From: Anaerolineales bacterium UBA3001
Lineage (GTDB): Bacteria > Chloroflexota > Anaerolineae > Anaerolineales > UBA11657
Direction of reading: 5' to 3'
Length of the DNA: 7,652 nucleotides
Assembly (NCBI GenBank): GCA_002346435.1
Contig: DDZT01000032.1
Coordinates: 5,933 to 13,584 of the forward strand
Under the pieces are notes generated by a model that saw nothing but the letters and a program-made list of their open reading frames with translations, was not told the origin of the DNA and did not search any database. Every line of letters starts with the position of its first letter. Position 1 is the first letter of the stretch. Made by a program: the position numbers and the translations under genes. This document shows, piece by piece, positions 1-5,759 of the stretch.

Positions 1-873
1 GGTGGAACAGGAACAGGAGCTGCTCCTGTCGTAGCTGAATTAGCTAGAGATTTAGATATCATCACAGTAGCAGTGGTTACAATGCCATTCAACTTTGAGG
101 GTACTCACCGCTATCACAATGCTATGCAAGGCATAACAGTATTACAGAGCCATTGTGACACTCTTATAACAGTTCCTAACGAACGTCTGCTCCAAATTGT
201 TCCTAAAGACGTCACACTAGATGTAGCATTTAGAATGGCTGATGACATTCTGAGACAGGGAATCCAATCAATCACCGAAGTTGTATTAAAAACTGGATTG
301 ATAAATGTCGATTTTGCAGACATACGTGAACTGCTACATCAATCAGGAGGTGCTGTACTAGCAATTGGCCATGGTAAAGGTCCAAACTCTACCATAACAG
401 CAGTCCGTTCGGCATTACACCATCCATTACAAGATATTTCTGGAATGAACTATGCAACAGGATTGCTAGTACATTTTACAGGAGGCTACAGTCTACCTAT
501 GAATGAAATTGAACGGGCAGTCGAAGAAATACGGACTGCTCTTGGTCCAAACTCACAACTAACTTTAGGTGTAACGGTAGAAGAACAATTACATGATCGT
601 GTACAGATTATCGTCTTGGCCACTGGAGTTGGAGGGCACGCTTTAGAGAACGTAATCGGGGAGATACCATTTAGACAATCCTTGGACGAAACCAATTCTA
701 ACCTAGCTATACCTAAAACACAAAACACTATCGAACCAGAATTTAGTAAGACCAGCTCATCGCCAAACGTACAAGAATCATTTCCATACAGTCCCTCACC
801 ATACAATTTGGATACGCCTGCCTTTCTCCGCAGACAACGTATACGAGATTCGATAGAACATAAGAATACCTAA
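1..873 (+). CDS. ftsZ: Cell division protein FtsZ (3' part; 5' end outside window)
   Basis: FtsZ is the tubulin-like GTPase that polymerises into the cytokinetic Z ring at mid-cell. The reading frame is open from base 1 and gives 290 residues; the first visible residues GGTGTGAAP are the tubulin/FtsZ GTP-binding signature, so the N-terminal Rossmann part lies outside the window. The GTG at 73 is internal and not a start. PFNFEG follows, then PNERLL and the T7 synergy loop NVDFAD (304-321), whose Asp residues complete the GTPase site of the neighbouring subunit. The C-terminal domain ends near ATGV, followed by a linker of roughly 50 residues and the partner-binding tail DTPAFLRRQR. The segment after the T7 loop is divergent: GHGKGPNS stands where most FtsZ proteins have a GxGxAxGExRA-like stretch, and GYSLPMNEI replaces the usual GxDLxLxEV. 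The core motifs are intact, so I read it as functional FtsZ. The next gene starts 13 nt downstream. Confidence 0.96.
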   Translation, partial: GGTGTGAAPVVAELARDLDIITVAVVTMPFNFEGTHRYHNAMQGITVLQSHCDTLITVPNERLLQIVPKDVTLDVAFRMADDILRQGIQSITEVVLKTGLINVDFADIRELLHQSGGAVLAIGHGKGPNSTITAVRSALHHPLQDISGMNYATGLLVHFTGGYSLPMNEIERAVEEIRTALGPNSQLTLGVTVEEQLHDRVQIIVLATGVGGHALENVIGEIPFRQSLDETNSNLAIPKTQNTIEPEFSKTSSSPNVQESFPYSPSPYNLDTPAFLRRQRIRDSIEHKNT

Positions 874-875
874 CC

Positions 876-880
876 AGGAG
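876..880 (+). promoter_or_regulatory. Shine-Dalgarno site of the small basic protein gene
   Basis: AGGAG lies 6 nt before the ATG at 887 and directly after the ftsZ stop codon. It fixes the start of the small downstream gene and supports its being translated, probably from the ftsZ transcript. Confidence 0.75.
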
Positions 881-886
881 ATACAA

Positions 887-1147
887 ATGACGTTGAGATC
901 CGGTAGTGTAAAATCAATATCTGTAAGCGTATACAAAAAATTCCCCGAACTCACAGGGGTCATACCAAGCATAAAAAAACAAACCATACCAAACACTAAA
1001 GCCTCACCTAAAATAAATGATACTTTTAGATACCTACTTACCTATAAAGGTGTAGCCTCAATGCCAGGTGGTCACACAATGCACAAAATAGTTCGTGTGG
1101 TGGCTAATAACAAAGGTAAAGTGGTAAAAATGACCTTATCCAAATAA
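887..1147 (+). CDS. Small, highly basic protein of unknown function
   Basis: I do not recognise this 86-residue protein. It has 16 Lys/Arg against two acidic residues, so its pI must be very high. The N-terminal half (about 1-45) is Ser/Lys/Pro-rich and looks flexible. The C-terminal half (about 47-86, from FRYLLTYKG to VVKMTLSK) alternates hydrophobic and polar residues like a small beta-sheet domain, with a GG turn at MPGGHT. There is no signal peptide and no membrane helix. A good AGGAG site 6 nt upstream of the ATG and the 13-nt distance from the ftsZ stop argue that it is a real gene cotranscribed with ftsZ. A role in nucleic-acid binding or in contact with the acidic FtsZ or membrane surface is possible on charge alone, but that is speculation. 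Confidence 0.7.
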   Translation: MTLRSGSVKSISVSVYKKFPELTGVIPSIKKQTIPNTKASPKINDTFRYLLTYKGVASMPGGHTMHKIVRVVANNKGKVVKMTLSK

Positions 1148-1191
1148 TGAGGCTCCTCTACTAAGAGAAATCTGATACGGATGATCCCTTT

Positions 1192-1383
1192 ATGCTAAAT
1201 AAATCTATAACCACTGCTATTGAAATAAAAATCCTGCGAGCAACAACCGGTTGGATACTCAGTGCATCTCATTTATTTAAAAATCTGACAATTGGACTCA
1301 CATTGCGTCTTTTGATAGTCTGGTCTGTAGTTTTTACAGCAAGTGCCATCATAGCTTTCATCATTACATTACGACTATTCTAA
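1192..1383 (+). CDS. Small single-pass membrane protein, unknown function
   Basis: This frame encodes 63 residues. The first 37 or so are mixed polar and amphipathic, including EIKILRATTGW and SASHLFKNL. A strongly hydrophobic stretch follows at about residues 38-60 (LRLLIVWSVVFTASAIIAFI), ending in a short LRLF tail, so one transmembrane helix is predicted. An in-frame stop at 1162 and no other start codon downstream of it make ATG 1192 the only reasonable start. GGATGATC at 1179-1186 is an imperfect Shine-Dalgarno match. The stop codon is 2 nt before the ATG of the LCP-like gene, so the two are probably translationally coupled and may work together at the membrane. Homology is not recognisable, and a small ORF of this size could be fortuitous, but its position in a tight co-directional series favours a real gene. 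Confidence 0.55.
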   Translation: MLNKSITTAIEIKILRATTGWILSASHLFKNLTIGLTLRLLIVWSVVFTASAIIAFIITLRLF

Positions 1384-1385
1384 CA

Positions 1386-2135
1386 ATGCAATCATCTTAC
1401 TGGCCTAAATCATTTATCTTGATCACAAGTCTTATCTTCGCCATTTTAGGTGCATGTGTTGGGTCGACAATAGCAATGCAAAACACCATCACTATACCTA
1501 ATCCATTTAATGCATTGACTGACCTGCACAATCTTCACAGTGCAAAATCCAAGCATACAACAACTTATTTAGTAGTAGGAGTAAACACAGATAACTCATA
1601 CGCAACATCTAACCTAGATTCGTTGTGGACAATATCATTTAGTGGCAAATACGATAGGGTATTATTAACAGGTGTACCGGTCACACCAGCCCTAGAATAT
1701 CAATTTATCAATGCACCAAAATCGTTAACGCAATCCGTAGAAGGCCTCATACCAAACTCTATCGATGCGGAATTTATTCTTAATAGAAATCAATTTGCCT
1801 GGCTAATTGACGAACTCGGCGGAATACACATTTCAGGTGTCAATCAAAACGGGGCAAGCGCCATTAACTATATTACGAACCATCAAGATGTAAATACAAG
1901 AACAGCTCGTCAAACTGTGGTGATACAAGCTATGGTACACCGCGCAGAGTTACTTCAAAGCAATCTGGATATCAACAATTATTTTAAACATATACGTCCT
2001 GAAGCAACTGGCATGATTGACTTAAAATCAATTGCGAAACATATATTCCCAATCAATTCTCAAAACATTGAAATTGCGACATTAACAACAAATAACCTCT
2101 CATATCTTGATGAAGTTACACATAAATCCAAATAA
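1386..2135 (+). CDS. Membrane-anchored LytR-CpsA-Psr (LCP)-like protein, probably lacking the catalytic site
   Basis: LCP proteins are extracytoplasmic, membrane-anchored enzymes that transfer lipid-linked glycopolymers to peptidoglycan. This 249-residue protein has an N-terminal membrane helix (about 9-31) and then an LCP-like domain (about 60-195). Visible landmarks are the first strand YLVVGVNTD (61-69), the SNLDSLW segment (75-81) in place of the RSDTIML element, FILNRNQFAWLIDELGGIHI (130-149) matching the hallmark (D)FxxFxxLVDxLGGVxV region, and NGASAINYITNHQD...RTARQ (155-176) matching the LNGxQALxYVRxRxD...RxxRQ helix. The catalytic/substrate-binding SIPRDT segment reads GVPVTP (96-101), without the Arg and Asp, so enzymatic activity is doubtful. 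The gene starts 2 nt after the preceding stop with no clear ribosome site, which suggests coupling. An inactive partner of a true LCP enzyme, or a pyrophosphate-lipid binding protein, are alternatives. The family call rests on pattern similarity only. Confidence 0.7.
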   Translation: MQSSYWPKSFILITSLIFAILGACVGSTIAMQNTITIPNPFNALTDLHNLHSAKSKHTTTYLVVGVNTDNSYATSNLDSLWTISFSGKYDRVLLTGVPVTPALEYQFINAPKSLTQSVEGLIPNSIDAEFILNRNQFAWLIDELGGIHISGVNQNGASAINYITNHQDVNTRTARQTVVIQAMVHRAELLQSNLDINNYFKHIRPEATGMIDLKSIAKHIFPINSQNIEIATLTTNNLSYLDEVTHKSK

Positions 2136-2164
2136 TCAGCAAATAATATTGTTATAGCACTCTA

Positions 2165-2186
2165 ATTCAGTATCTATTCAGTATCT
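2165..2186 (+). repeat. Perfect tandem direct repeat, 2 x 11 bp
   Basis: ATTCAGTATCT occurs twice, head to tail with no spacer (2165-2175 and 2176-2186), in the intergenic gap ahead of mtnP. An 11-bp period puts both copies on about the same face of the helix, as expected for side-by-side binding of a regulator. The pair is bracketed by GTTATA at 2151-2156 and again at 2187-2192, and by the inverted pair TATTGT (2147-2152) and ACAATA (2192-2197). Replication slippage is the simple alternative explanation. Confidence 0.85.
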
Positions 2187-2190
2187 GTTA

Positions 2191-2196
2191 TACAAT
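2191..2196 (+). promoter_or_regulatory. Candidate -10 box of the mtnP promoter
   Basis: TACAAT matches the sigma70 -10 consensus at five of six positions and begins 39 nt before the mtnP ATG. No good -35 box sits at the right distance; that place is occupied by the 11-bp tandem repeat (2165-2186). A weak or activator-dependent promoter would fit, but in AT-rich DNA a lone -10-like hexamer is poor evidence. Confidence 0.35.
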
Positions 2197-2217
2197 AGTT
2201 TTACTACATAAATTAAT

Positions 2218-2223
2218 AAGGAA
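2218..2223 (+). promoter_or_regulatory. Shine-Dalgarno site of mtnP
   Basis: AAGGAA ends 6 nt before ATG 2230, and this supports that start for the phosphorylase. Confidence 0.65.
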
Positions 2224-2229
2224 ACTGAT

Positions 2230-3099
2230 ATGACGACAGACATAACATTAGCTTTCATTGGTGGTAGTGGCCTATATGACATGTCAGATCTCAGTAACAA
2301 AGAAGAGATTGAAGTTAATACTCCTTTTGGTGAACCAAGCAGCACAATAATGACCGGAATGCTCAACGAGCAAAAAGTAGCCTTCTTGGCCCGCCATGGT
2401 AAAGGTCACACCATTTCTCCATCTGACATAAATTATAGAGCAAACATCTATGCTCTAAAAGCATTAGGAGTGAAACGTATTGTATCAATAAGTGCAGTTG
2501 GATCACTTCAGGATCAATTGGCACCAGGAAACATTGTGATACCTGATGGTCTGTTTGATAACACCCGTAAAAGAATCAATACTTTCTTCACTAATGGTAT
2601 GGTAGCTCACATAGGCGTAGCAGACCCATTCTGTATTGAATTATCCAAAGTGCTATGTAAATCAGTCAGAAACACAGGTGCAACAGTGCATGAAGGTGGA
2701 GATTTTATTACTATAGAAGGTCCACGATTCAGTACAAAGGCAGAAAGTAACACATTTCGCAAATGGGGGATGAGTATTATTGGAATGACCACAAGTCCGG
2801 AAGCATTTCTCGCGCGAGAGGCGGAAATGTGTTATGCAGTAATGGGTCATGTTACCGACTACGACGTGTGGCATATCAGCGAAATCCCAGTAAGTGTTGA
2901 GATGGTAATACAAACTCTTATCCAAAACACTGTAATAGCACAGGACGCCTTACGTAACTTAGCAAACGACCTTCCTGCCAGCAAAGTTCTAAATTGCGGC
3001 TGTAGTGATGCGTTAGCAGATGCAATAATCACTGAAACTAACTCAGTCCCGGATGAAACCAAAAACCACTTAAGCTTACTAATTGACAAATACATCTAA
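2230..3099 (+). CDS. mtnP: S-methyl-5'-thioadenosine phosphorylase (MTAP)
   Basis: MTAP splits 5'-methylthioadenosine, a by-product of polyamine and related S-adenosylmethionine-dependent pathways, with phosphate into adenine and 5-methylthioribose-1-phosphate; it is a cytosolic trimer of the purine nucleoside phosphorylase superfamily. The 289 residues show the full family pattern in order: IGGSGLYD (10-17, phosphate loop), RHGKGH (55-60), SAVGSL (88-93), IEGPRFSTKAES (162-173), GMTTSPEAFLAREAEMCYA (185-203) and VTDYDVW (208-214). The Asp residues of TDYD are those that select 6-aminopurines, so adenosine-type rather than inosine/guanosine substrates are expected. Length is normal for the family. 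MTTSP replaces the more common MTNLP/MTTVP, a mild variation near the methylthioribose pocket. AAGGAA at 2218-2223 supports the ATG start. No other methionine-salvage gene is next to it; the following gene, a SEDS-family envelope protein, starts immediately after its stop codon. Confidence 0.93.
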   Translation: MTTDITLAFIGGSGLYDMSDLSNKEEIEVNTPFGEPSSTIMTGMLNEQKVAFLARHGKGHTISPSDINYRANIYALKALGVKRIVSISAVGSLQDQLAPGNIVIPDGLFDNTRKRINTFFTNGMVAHIGVADPFCIELSKVLCKSVRNTGATVHEGGDFITIEGPRFSTKAESNTFRKWGMSIIGMTTSPEAFLAREAEMCYAVMGHVTDYDVWHISEIPVSVEMVIQTLIQNTVIAQDALRNLANDLPASKVLNCGCSDALADAIITETNSVPDETKNHLSLLIDKYI

Positions 3100-4431
3100 G
3101 TGAGCATCACTAATACTAAGATTACATACATCAAGCCTCACACCAGCAATATACATGAGGCTTTCTTATTATTGCTTTCAATAGCATTTGTATGTACGTC
3201 TAGCTTTTCTCTAAGACTCTTACGCACCGAAACCATCAATATATCATTGCCACCACTACTGGCCATTTCGATAGCCATTTGGATTGCATTTTCTATATTG
3301 GTGCATTTTCTACTGAATATGTGGATTCCTAATAGAGATGTGCTTATGTTTCCAATCACAAATCTGTTGACTGGTTGGGGACTAATTACAATCTGGCGCC
3401 TTCAAGGTACATATGCTTTCAGATATGCTTTATGGTATTTCATCAGCATTATCTGTATGTTAGTAATTATCCGTTGGTCACGCAACCTCACATTTCTAGA
3501 AAAGCACCCATATTTATCACTTATCACAGGTATTTTTATTACAGGAATAACTGTATTAGTTGGAGTCAGCCCTTCTGAAATAGGACCTAATCTCTGGCTT
3601 TCAATATTACCTGTCAATTTCATAAACCATAAAATATATTTCCAGCCATCCGAATTACTAAAAGTATTAATTATATTGTTCTTAGCAGCTTATCTATCTA
3701 GAAAGAGAACAACTCTTATTCTAGAAAATATTCAAAACAAGTATGTCCTACCTGCAGCATTTACCATACCTTTGATCACAATGTGGTCTGTTAGCACATT
3801 TATGGTGATAATACAGGGTGATTTAGGCGCAGGTTGGCTCATTTATTGGTGTTTCCTAGTGATATTTTACCTACGTACTCGTAGAAAACGATATGCTTTA
3901 TCGGGAATAATACTGTTCTTGATCGGCGTATTATTAGCCTACATTTATTCTGACTTAGTACAATTTAGGCTCCATGGATGGATTGATCCATGGTTTACAG
4001 ATCAAACACATTTCTATCAAATAGATCAAGCATTGATTGCAATGAATAAAGGTGGAATATTTGGAACAGGATTGGGATCTGGAATATCACAATACATCCC
4101 ACTAAATCACTCTGACTTCATATTTGCTAGTATTGTTAGTGAATGGGGTCATGTGGGCGGTGTTGCAATAATAGCTCTATTGTCAACGCTTATTTACAGG
4201 ATTTTTCGATCAGCACAACAACTACCTAGACACTCTTTCTCTGCATTATTAAATACGGGCATAGGAGTGCTATTCCTTGTACAAACAATAATTAACATCG
4301 GTGGTATATTACGTATATTGCCGCTTACAGGTGTACCCCTTATATTCCTCAGCTACGGAGGTTCAGCAATGCTACTAGCACATATCTGTATGGCATTTGT
4401 ATTCTTGACTAGGAATGAAAAATTTGGCTGA
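3100..4431 (+). CDS. FtsW/RodA-family (SEDS) peptidoglycan glycosyltransferase
   Basis: SEDS proteins are polytopic membrane enzymes that polymerise lipid II into glycan strands, together with a class B penicillin-binding protein, in septum (FtsW) or side-wall (RodA) synthesis. The 443-residue protein is hydrophobic throughout. Family landmarks are FQPSELLK (181-188), IIQGDLGAGW (237-246, equivalent to the QPDLGTxL element), YQIDQALIAMNKGGIFGTGLG (306-326), NHSDFIFASIVSEWG (336-350), whose Asp339 is the expected catalytic residue, and NIGGILRILPLTGVPLIFLSYGGSAML (399-425). About 80 N-terminal residues form two extra hydrophobic segments before the usual core, and MFPITNLLTGWGLITIWRL resembles the long RodA type of actinobacteria more than E. 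coli FtsW. Whether it serves septum or side wall cannot be told from sequence. The GTG start directly abuts the mtnP TAA, has no clear ribosome site and has no in-frame ATG nearby, so coupled translation is likely. No partner transpeptidase gene is in the window. Confidence 0.9.
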   Translation: MSITNTKITYIKPHTSNIHEAFLLLLSIAFVCTSSFSLRLLRTETINISLPPLLAISIAIWIAFSILVHFLLNMWIPNRDVLMFPITNLLTGWGLITIWRLQGTYAFRYALWYFISIICMLVIIRWSRNLTFLEKHPYLSLITGIFITGITVLVGVSPSEIGPNLWLSILPVNFINHKIYFQPSELLKVLIILFLAAYLSRKRTTLILENIQNKYVLPAAFTIPLITMWSVSTFMVIIQGDLGAGWLIYWCFLVIFYLRTRRKRYALSGIILFLIGVLLAYIYSDLVQFRLHGWIDPWFTDQTHFYQIDQALIAMNKGGIFGTGLGSGISQYIPLNHSDFIFASIVSEWGHVGGVAIIALLSTLIYRIFRSAQQLPRHSFSALLNTGIGVLFLVQTIINIGGILRILPLTGVPLIFLSYGGSAMLLAHICMAFVFLTRNEKFG

Positions 4432-4480
4432 TTTTACAGATTATAAACCACAAAGGTTTTACAGTAAAAGACTCTAGCCA
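4425..4480. terminator. Nested inverted repeats in the convergent gap, possible weak bidirectional terminator
   Basis: Three complementary pairs nest inside one another across the ends of the SEDS gene and tyrS: TGGCT (4425-4429) with AGCCA (4476-4480), TTTTAC (4432-4437) with GTAAAA (4464-4469), and AAACC (4445-4449) with GGTTT (4455-4459) around an ACAAA loop. The innermost hairpin is only 5 bp and no long T tract follows on either strand, so this is not a classic intrinsic terminator. Its place between two converging genes is the main reason for proposing a terminator role. Confidence 0.3.
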
Positions 4481-4485
4481 GCATA

Positions 4486-5700
4486 TTAGACATCAATAAC
4501 TAAGTTGATGATCCGCCTTTTTCCCACTTGAAGAATGACATTATCAGATTCGCCAAGTTTAGTATTTATATCCAGTATTTTCACGCTGTCTAATTTCACA
4601 GCACCCTGCTCTATCAACCGACGGGCAGCACTTCGACTCTCAGTAAACTGACAGTCTACCAAAACATCAATTAAACTACTGTCACGAGAAACATGGTAGT
4701 CATCTATATCTGCGGGCAGTGCACCAGCTTGAAAAACAGTCTCAAAGTGCGATTTCGCATGTTCTGATTGCTCCGTACCCCAAAAGATCTCTGTAATCTC
4801 CGAGGCGAGCTCCATCTTTGCATCCTTAGGATGCTTCTCTCCAGACTCCATCAGTGTGTCATATCTATTAATCTGCTCTGGACTGTACCTAGTTGCCAAT
4901 CTACGATAAGCATCCATAGCGTCATCTGGTATGCTCATCACCTTACCAAACATATCCTCCGGACTTGAGCTAATTGGTATGTGATTACCCATTGTTTTAG
5001 ACATTCTCTTCTCTCCATCTGTACCAGGTAGGATGCCCAGCACAATACCTACTTGTGGTTGTAATCCCATTGACTGCTGCAATTTTCTTCCTGCCACCAC
5101 TATATTAAATAATTGGTCGGTACCTCCAACCTGTACGTCTGCCTTCATAGCTACCGCATCATATCCTTGCATAAGTGCGTAAAACGTCTCATGCAAATAA
5201 ATCGGTTCTTTATCAGCCATTCGTAAAGCAAAATTGTTGCGCGCTAAAAACTGCTGTACTGTAAACTGTTGTGCTAGCTTAATAAGATCAATAAAACCAA
5301 TTTCAGAAAGCCATTCACTATTGTAACGGACCACAGTTTTTTCACTGTCAAGTATGTTAAATGCCTGTTCAGCAAATGTTTGCGCATTACGCCGAACTTC
5401 TTCTTTTGAAAGGATAGGTCTAGCTTTGTTCTTGTCTGACGGATCCCCAATGAGTGCCGTGTAGTCACCAATAAGAAAAGTAACTTCATGACCCAAATCC
5501 TGAAATTGTCGCAATTTGCGAATAGTAATGGTATGACCAAGATGCAGGTCCGTTGCTGTCGGATCATATCCGCAATAAACTTTTAAGGGTCTATCTTCCA
5601 AAAGTAGCTGGCGCAACTCTAATCGCATAGACTGTTCAAGACTAGGATCACCATACTCAGTGCCCTGCATCAGAAGCTCCAATTGTTCTTCAATCGACAT
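4486..5700 (-). CDS. tyrS: Tyrosyl-tRNA synthetase
   Basis: This class I aminoacyl-tRNA synthetase charges tRNA-Tyr with tyrosine in the cytosol. The 404-residue product begins with the Rossmann catalytic domain: YCGYDPTATDLHLGHT (42-57) carries the HIGH motif as HLGH (53-56), FLIGDYTALIGDPSDKNK (75-92) is the following conserved loop, QGYDAVAMKADVQVGGTDQ (178-196) forms the tyrosine/ATP pocket, and KRMSKT (231-236) is the KMSKS loop. The layout is that of the TyrZ-like second type rather than the B. stearothermophilus TyrS type. An S4 RNA-binding domain occupies about 341-400 (LIDVLVDCQFTESRSAARRL onward). The length is normal. The ATG is preceded by GGTGAT, which pairs with the 16S rRNA tail, and by a strong promoter that overlaps that of alaS. 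The leader is only about 24 nt, too short for a T-box. The gene converges on the SEDS gene at its 3' end. Confidence 0.96.
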   Translation of the reverse strand: MSIEEQLELLMQGTEYGDPSLEQSMRLELRQLLLEDRPLKVYCGYDPTATDLHLGHTITIRKLRQFQDLGHEVTFLIGDYTALIGDPSDKNKARPILSKEEVRRNAQTFAEQAFNILDSEKTVVRYNSEWLSEIGFIDLIKLAQQFTVQQFLARNNFALRMADKEPIYLHETFYALMQGYDAVAMKADVQVGGTDQLFNIVVAGRKLQQSMGLQPQVGIVLGILPGTDGEKRMSKTMGNHIPISSSPEDMFGKVMSIPDDAMDAYRRLATRYSPEQINRYDTLMESGEKHPKDAKMELASEITEIFWGTEQSEHAKSHFETVFQAGALPADIDDYHVSRDSSLIDVLVDCQFTESRSAARRLIEQGAVKLDSVKILDINTKLGESDNVILQVGKRRIINLVIDV

Positions 5701-5704
5701 TCAA

Positions 5705-5710
5705 ATCACC
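5705..5710 (-). promoter_or_regulatory. Shine-Dalgarno site of tyrS (GGTGAT type)
   Basis: Read on the minus strand, GGTGAT lies 4 nt before the tyrS ATG. It matches the 3' half of the extended Shine-Dalgarno consensus AGGAGGTGATC rather than its purine core, which explains why no GGAG is seen while the start at 5700 is still well supported. Confidence 0.6.
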
Positions 5711-5730
5711 CAGAATTGCATAATTACTGC

Positions 5731-5759
5731 ATTATAGCAATCTCTCTTTACGTTGTCAC
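5731..5759 (-). promoter_or_regulatory. tyrS promoter (sigma70 type, extended -10)
   Basis: On the minus strand a perfect TATAAT (plus coordinates 5731-5736) is preceded by TGC, giving an extended -10 box, and by GTGACA (5754-5759), a five-of-six match to TTGACA, with a 17-nt spacer. Transcription would start near 5724, leaving a leader of about 24 nt before the ATG. The -35 box shares five base pairs with the -35 box of the divergent alaS promoter. Confidence 0.8.

Noticed and set aside
13..29. Perfect 7-bp inverted repeat (ACAGGAG-CTG-CTCCTGT) at the left edge
   Set aside because: It lies inside the codons of the invariant FtsZ GTGAAP motif, so protein constraint and codon choice explain it.
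486..806. 106-codon antisense frame opposite the 3' part of ftsZ
   Set aside because: No ribosome site or family resemblance; ftsZ on the other strand accounts for the sequence.
1148..1191. Short hairpin GAG-GCTC-CTC after the small basic protein gene as a terminator
   Set aside because: A three-base stem without a T tract is not enough for an intrinsic terminator, so I kept the following genes in the same likely transcript.
2662..2925. 87-codon antisense frame in mtnP
   Set aside because: It lies opposite the conserved IEGPRFS to TDYD core of the phosphorylase; Cys/His content comes from the complementary codons and no metal-binding pattern is convincing.
3375..3578. 67-codon open frame on the plus strand inside the SEDS gene
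   Set aside because: It overlaps the motif-bearing frame of the SEDS gene, and the low-complexity aromatic-rich product matches no family I know.
5274..5567. 97-codon open frame on the minus strand within tyrS
   Set aside because: It is a shifted-frame shadow of tyrS, whose own frame carries all synthetase motifs, and there is no ribosome site for it.
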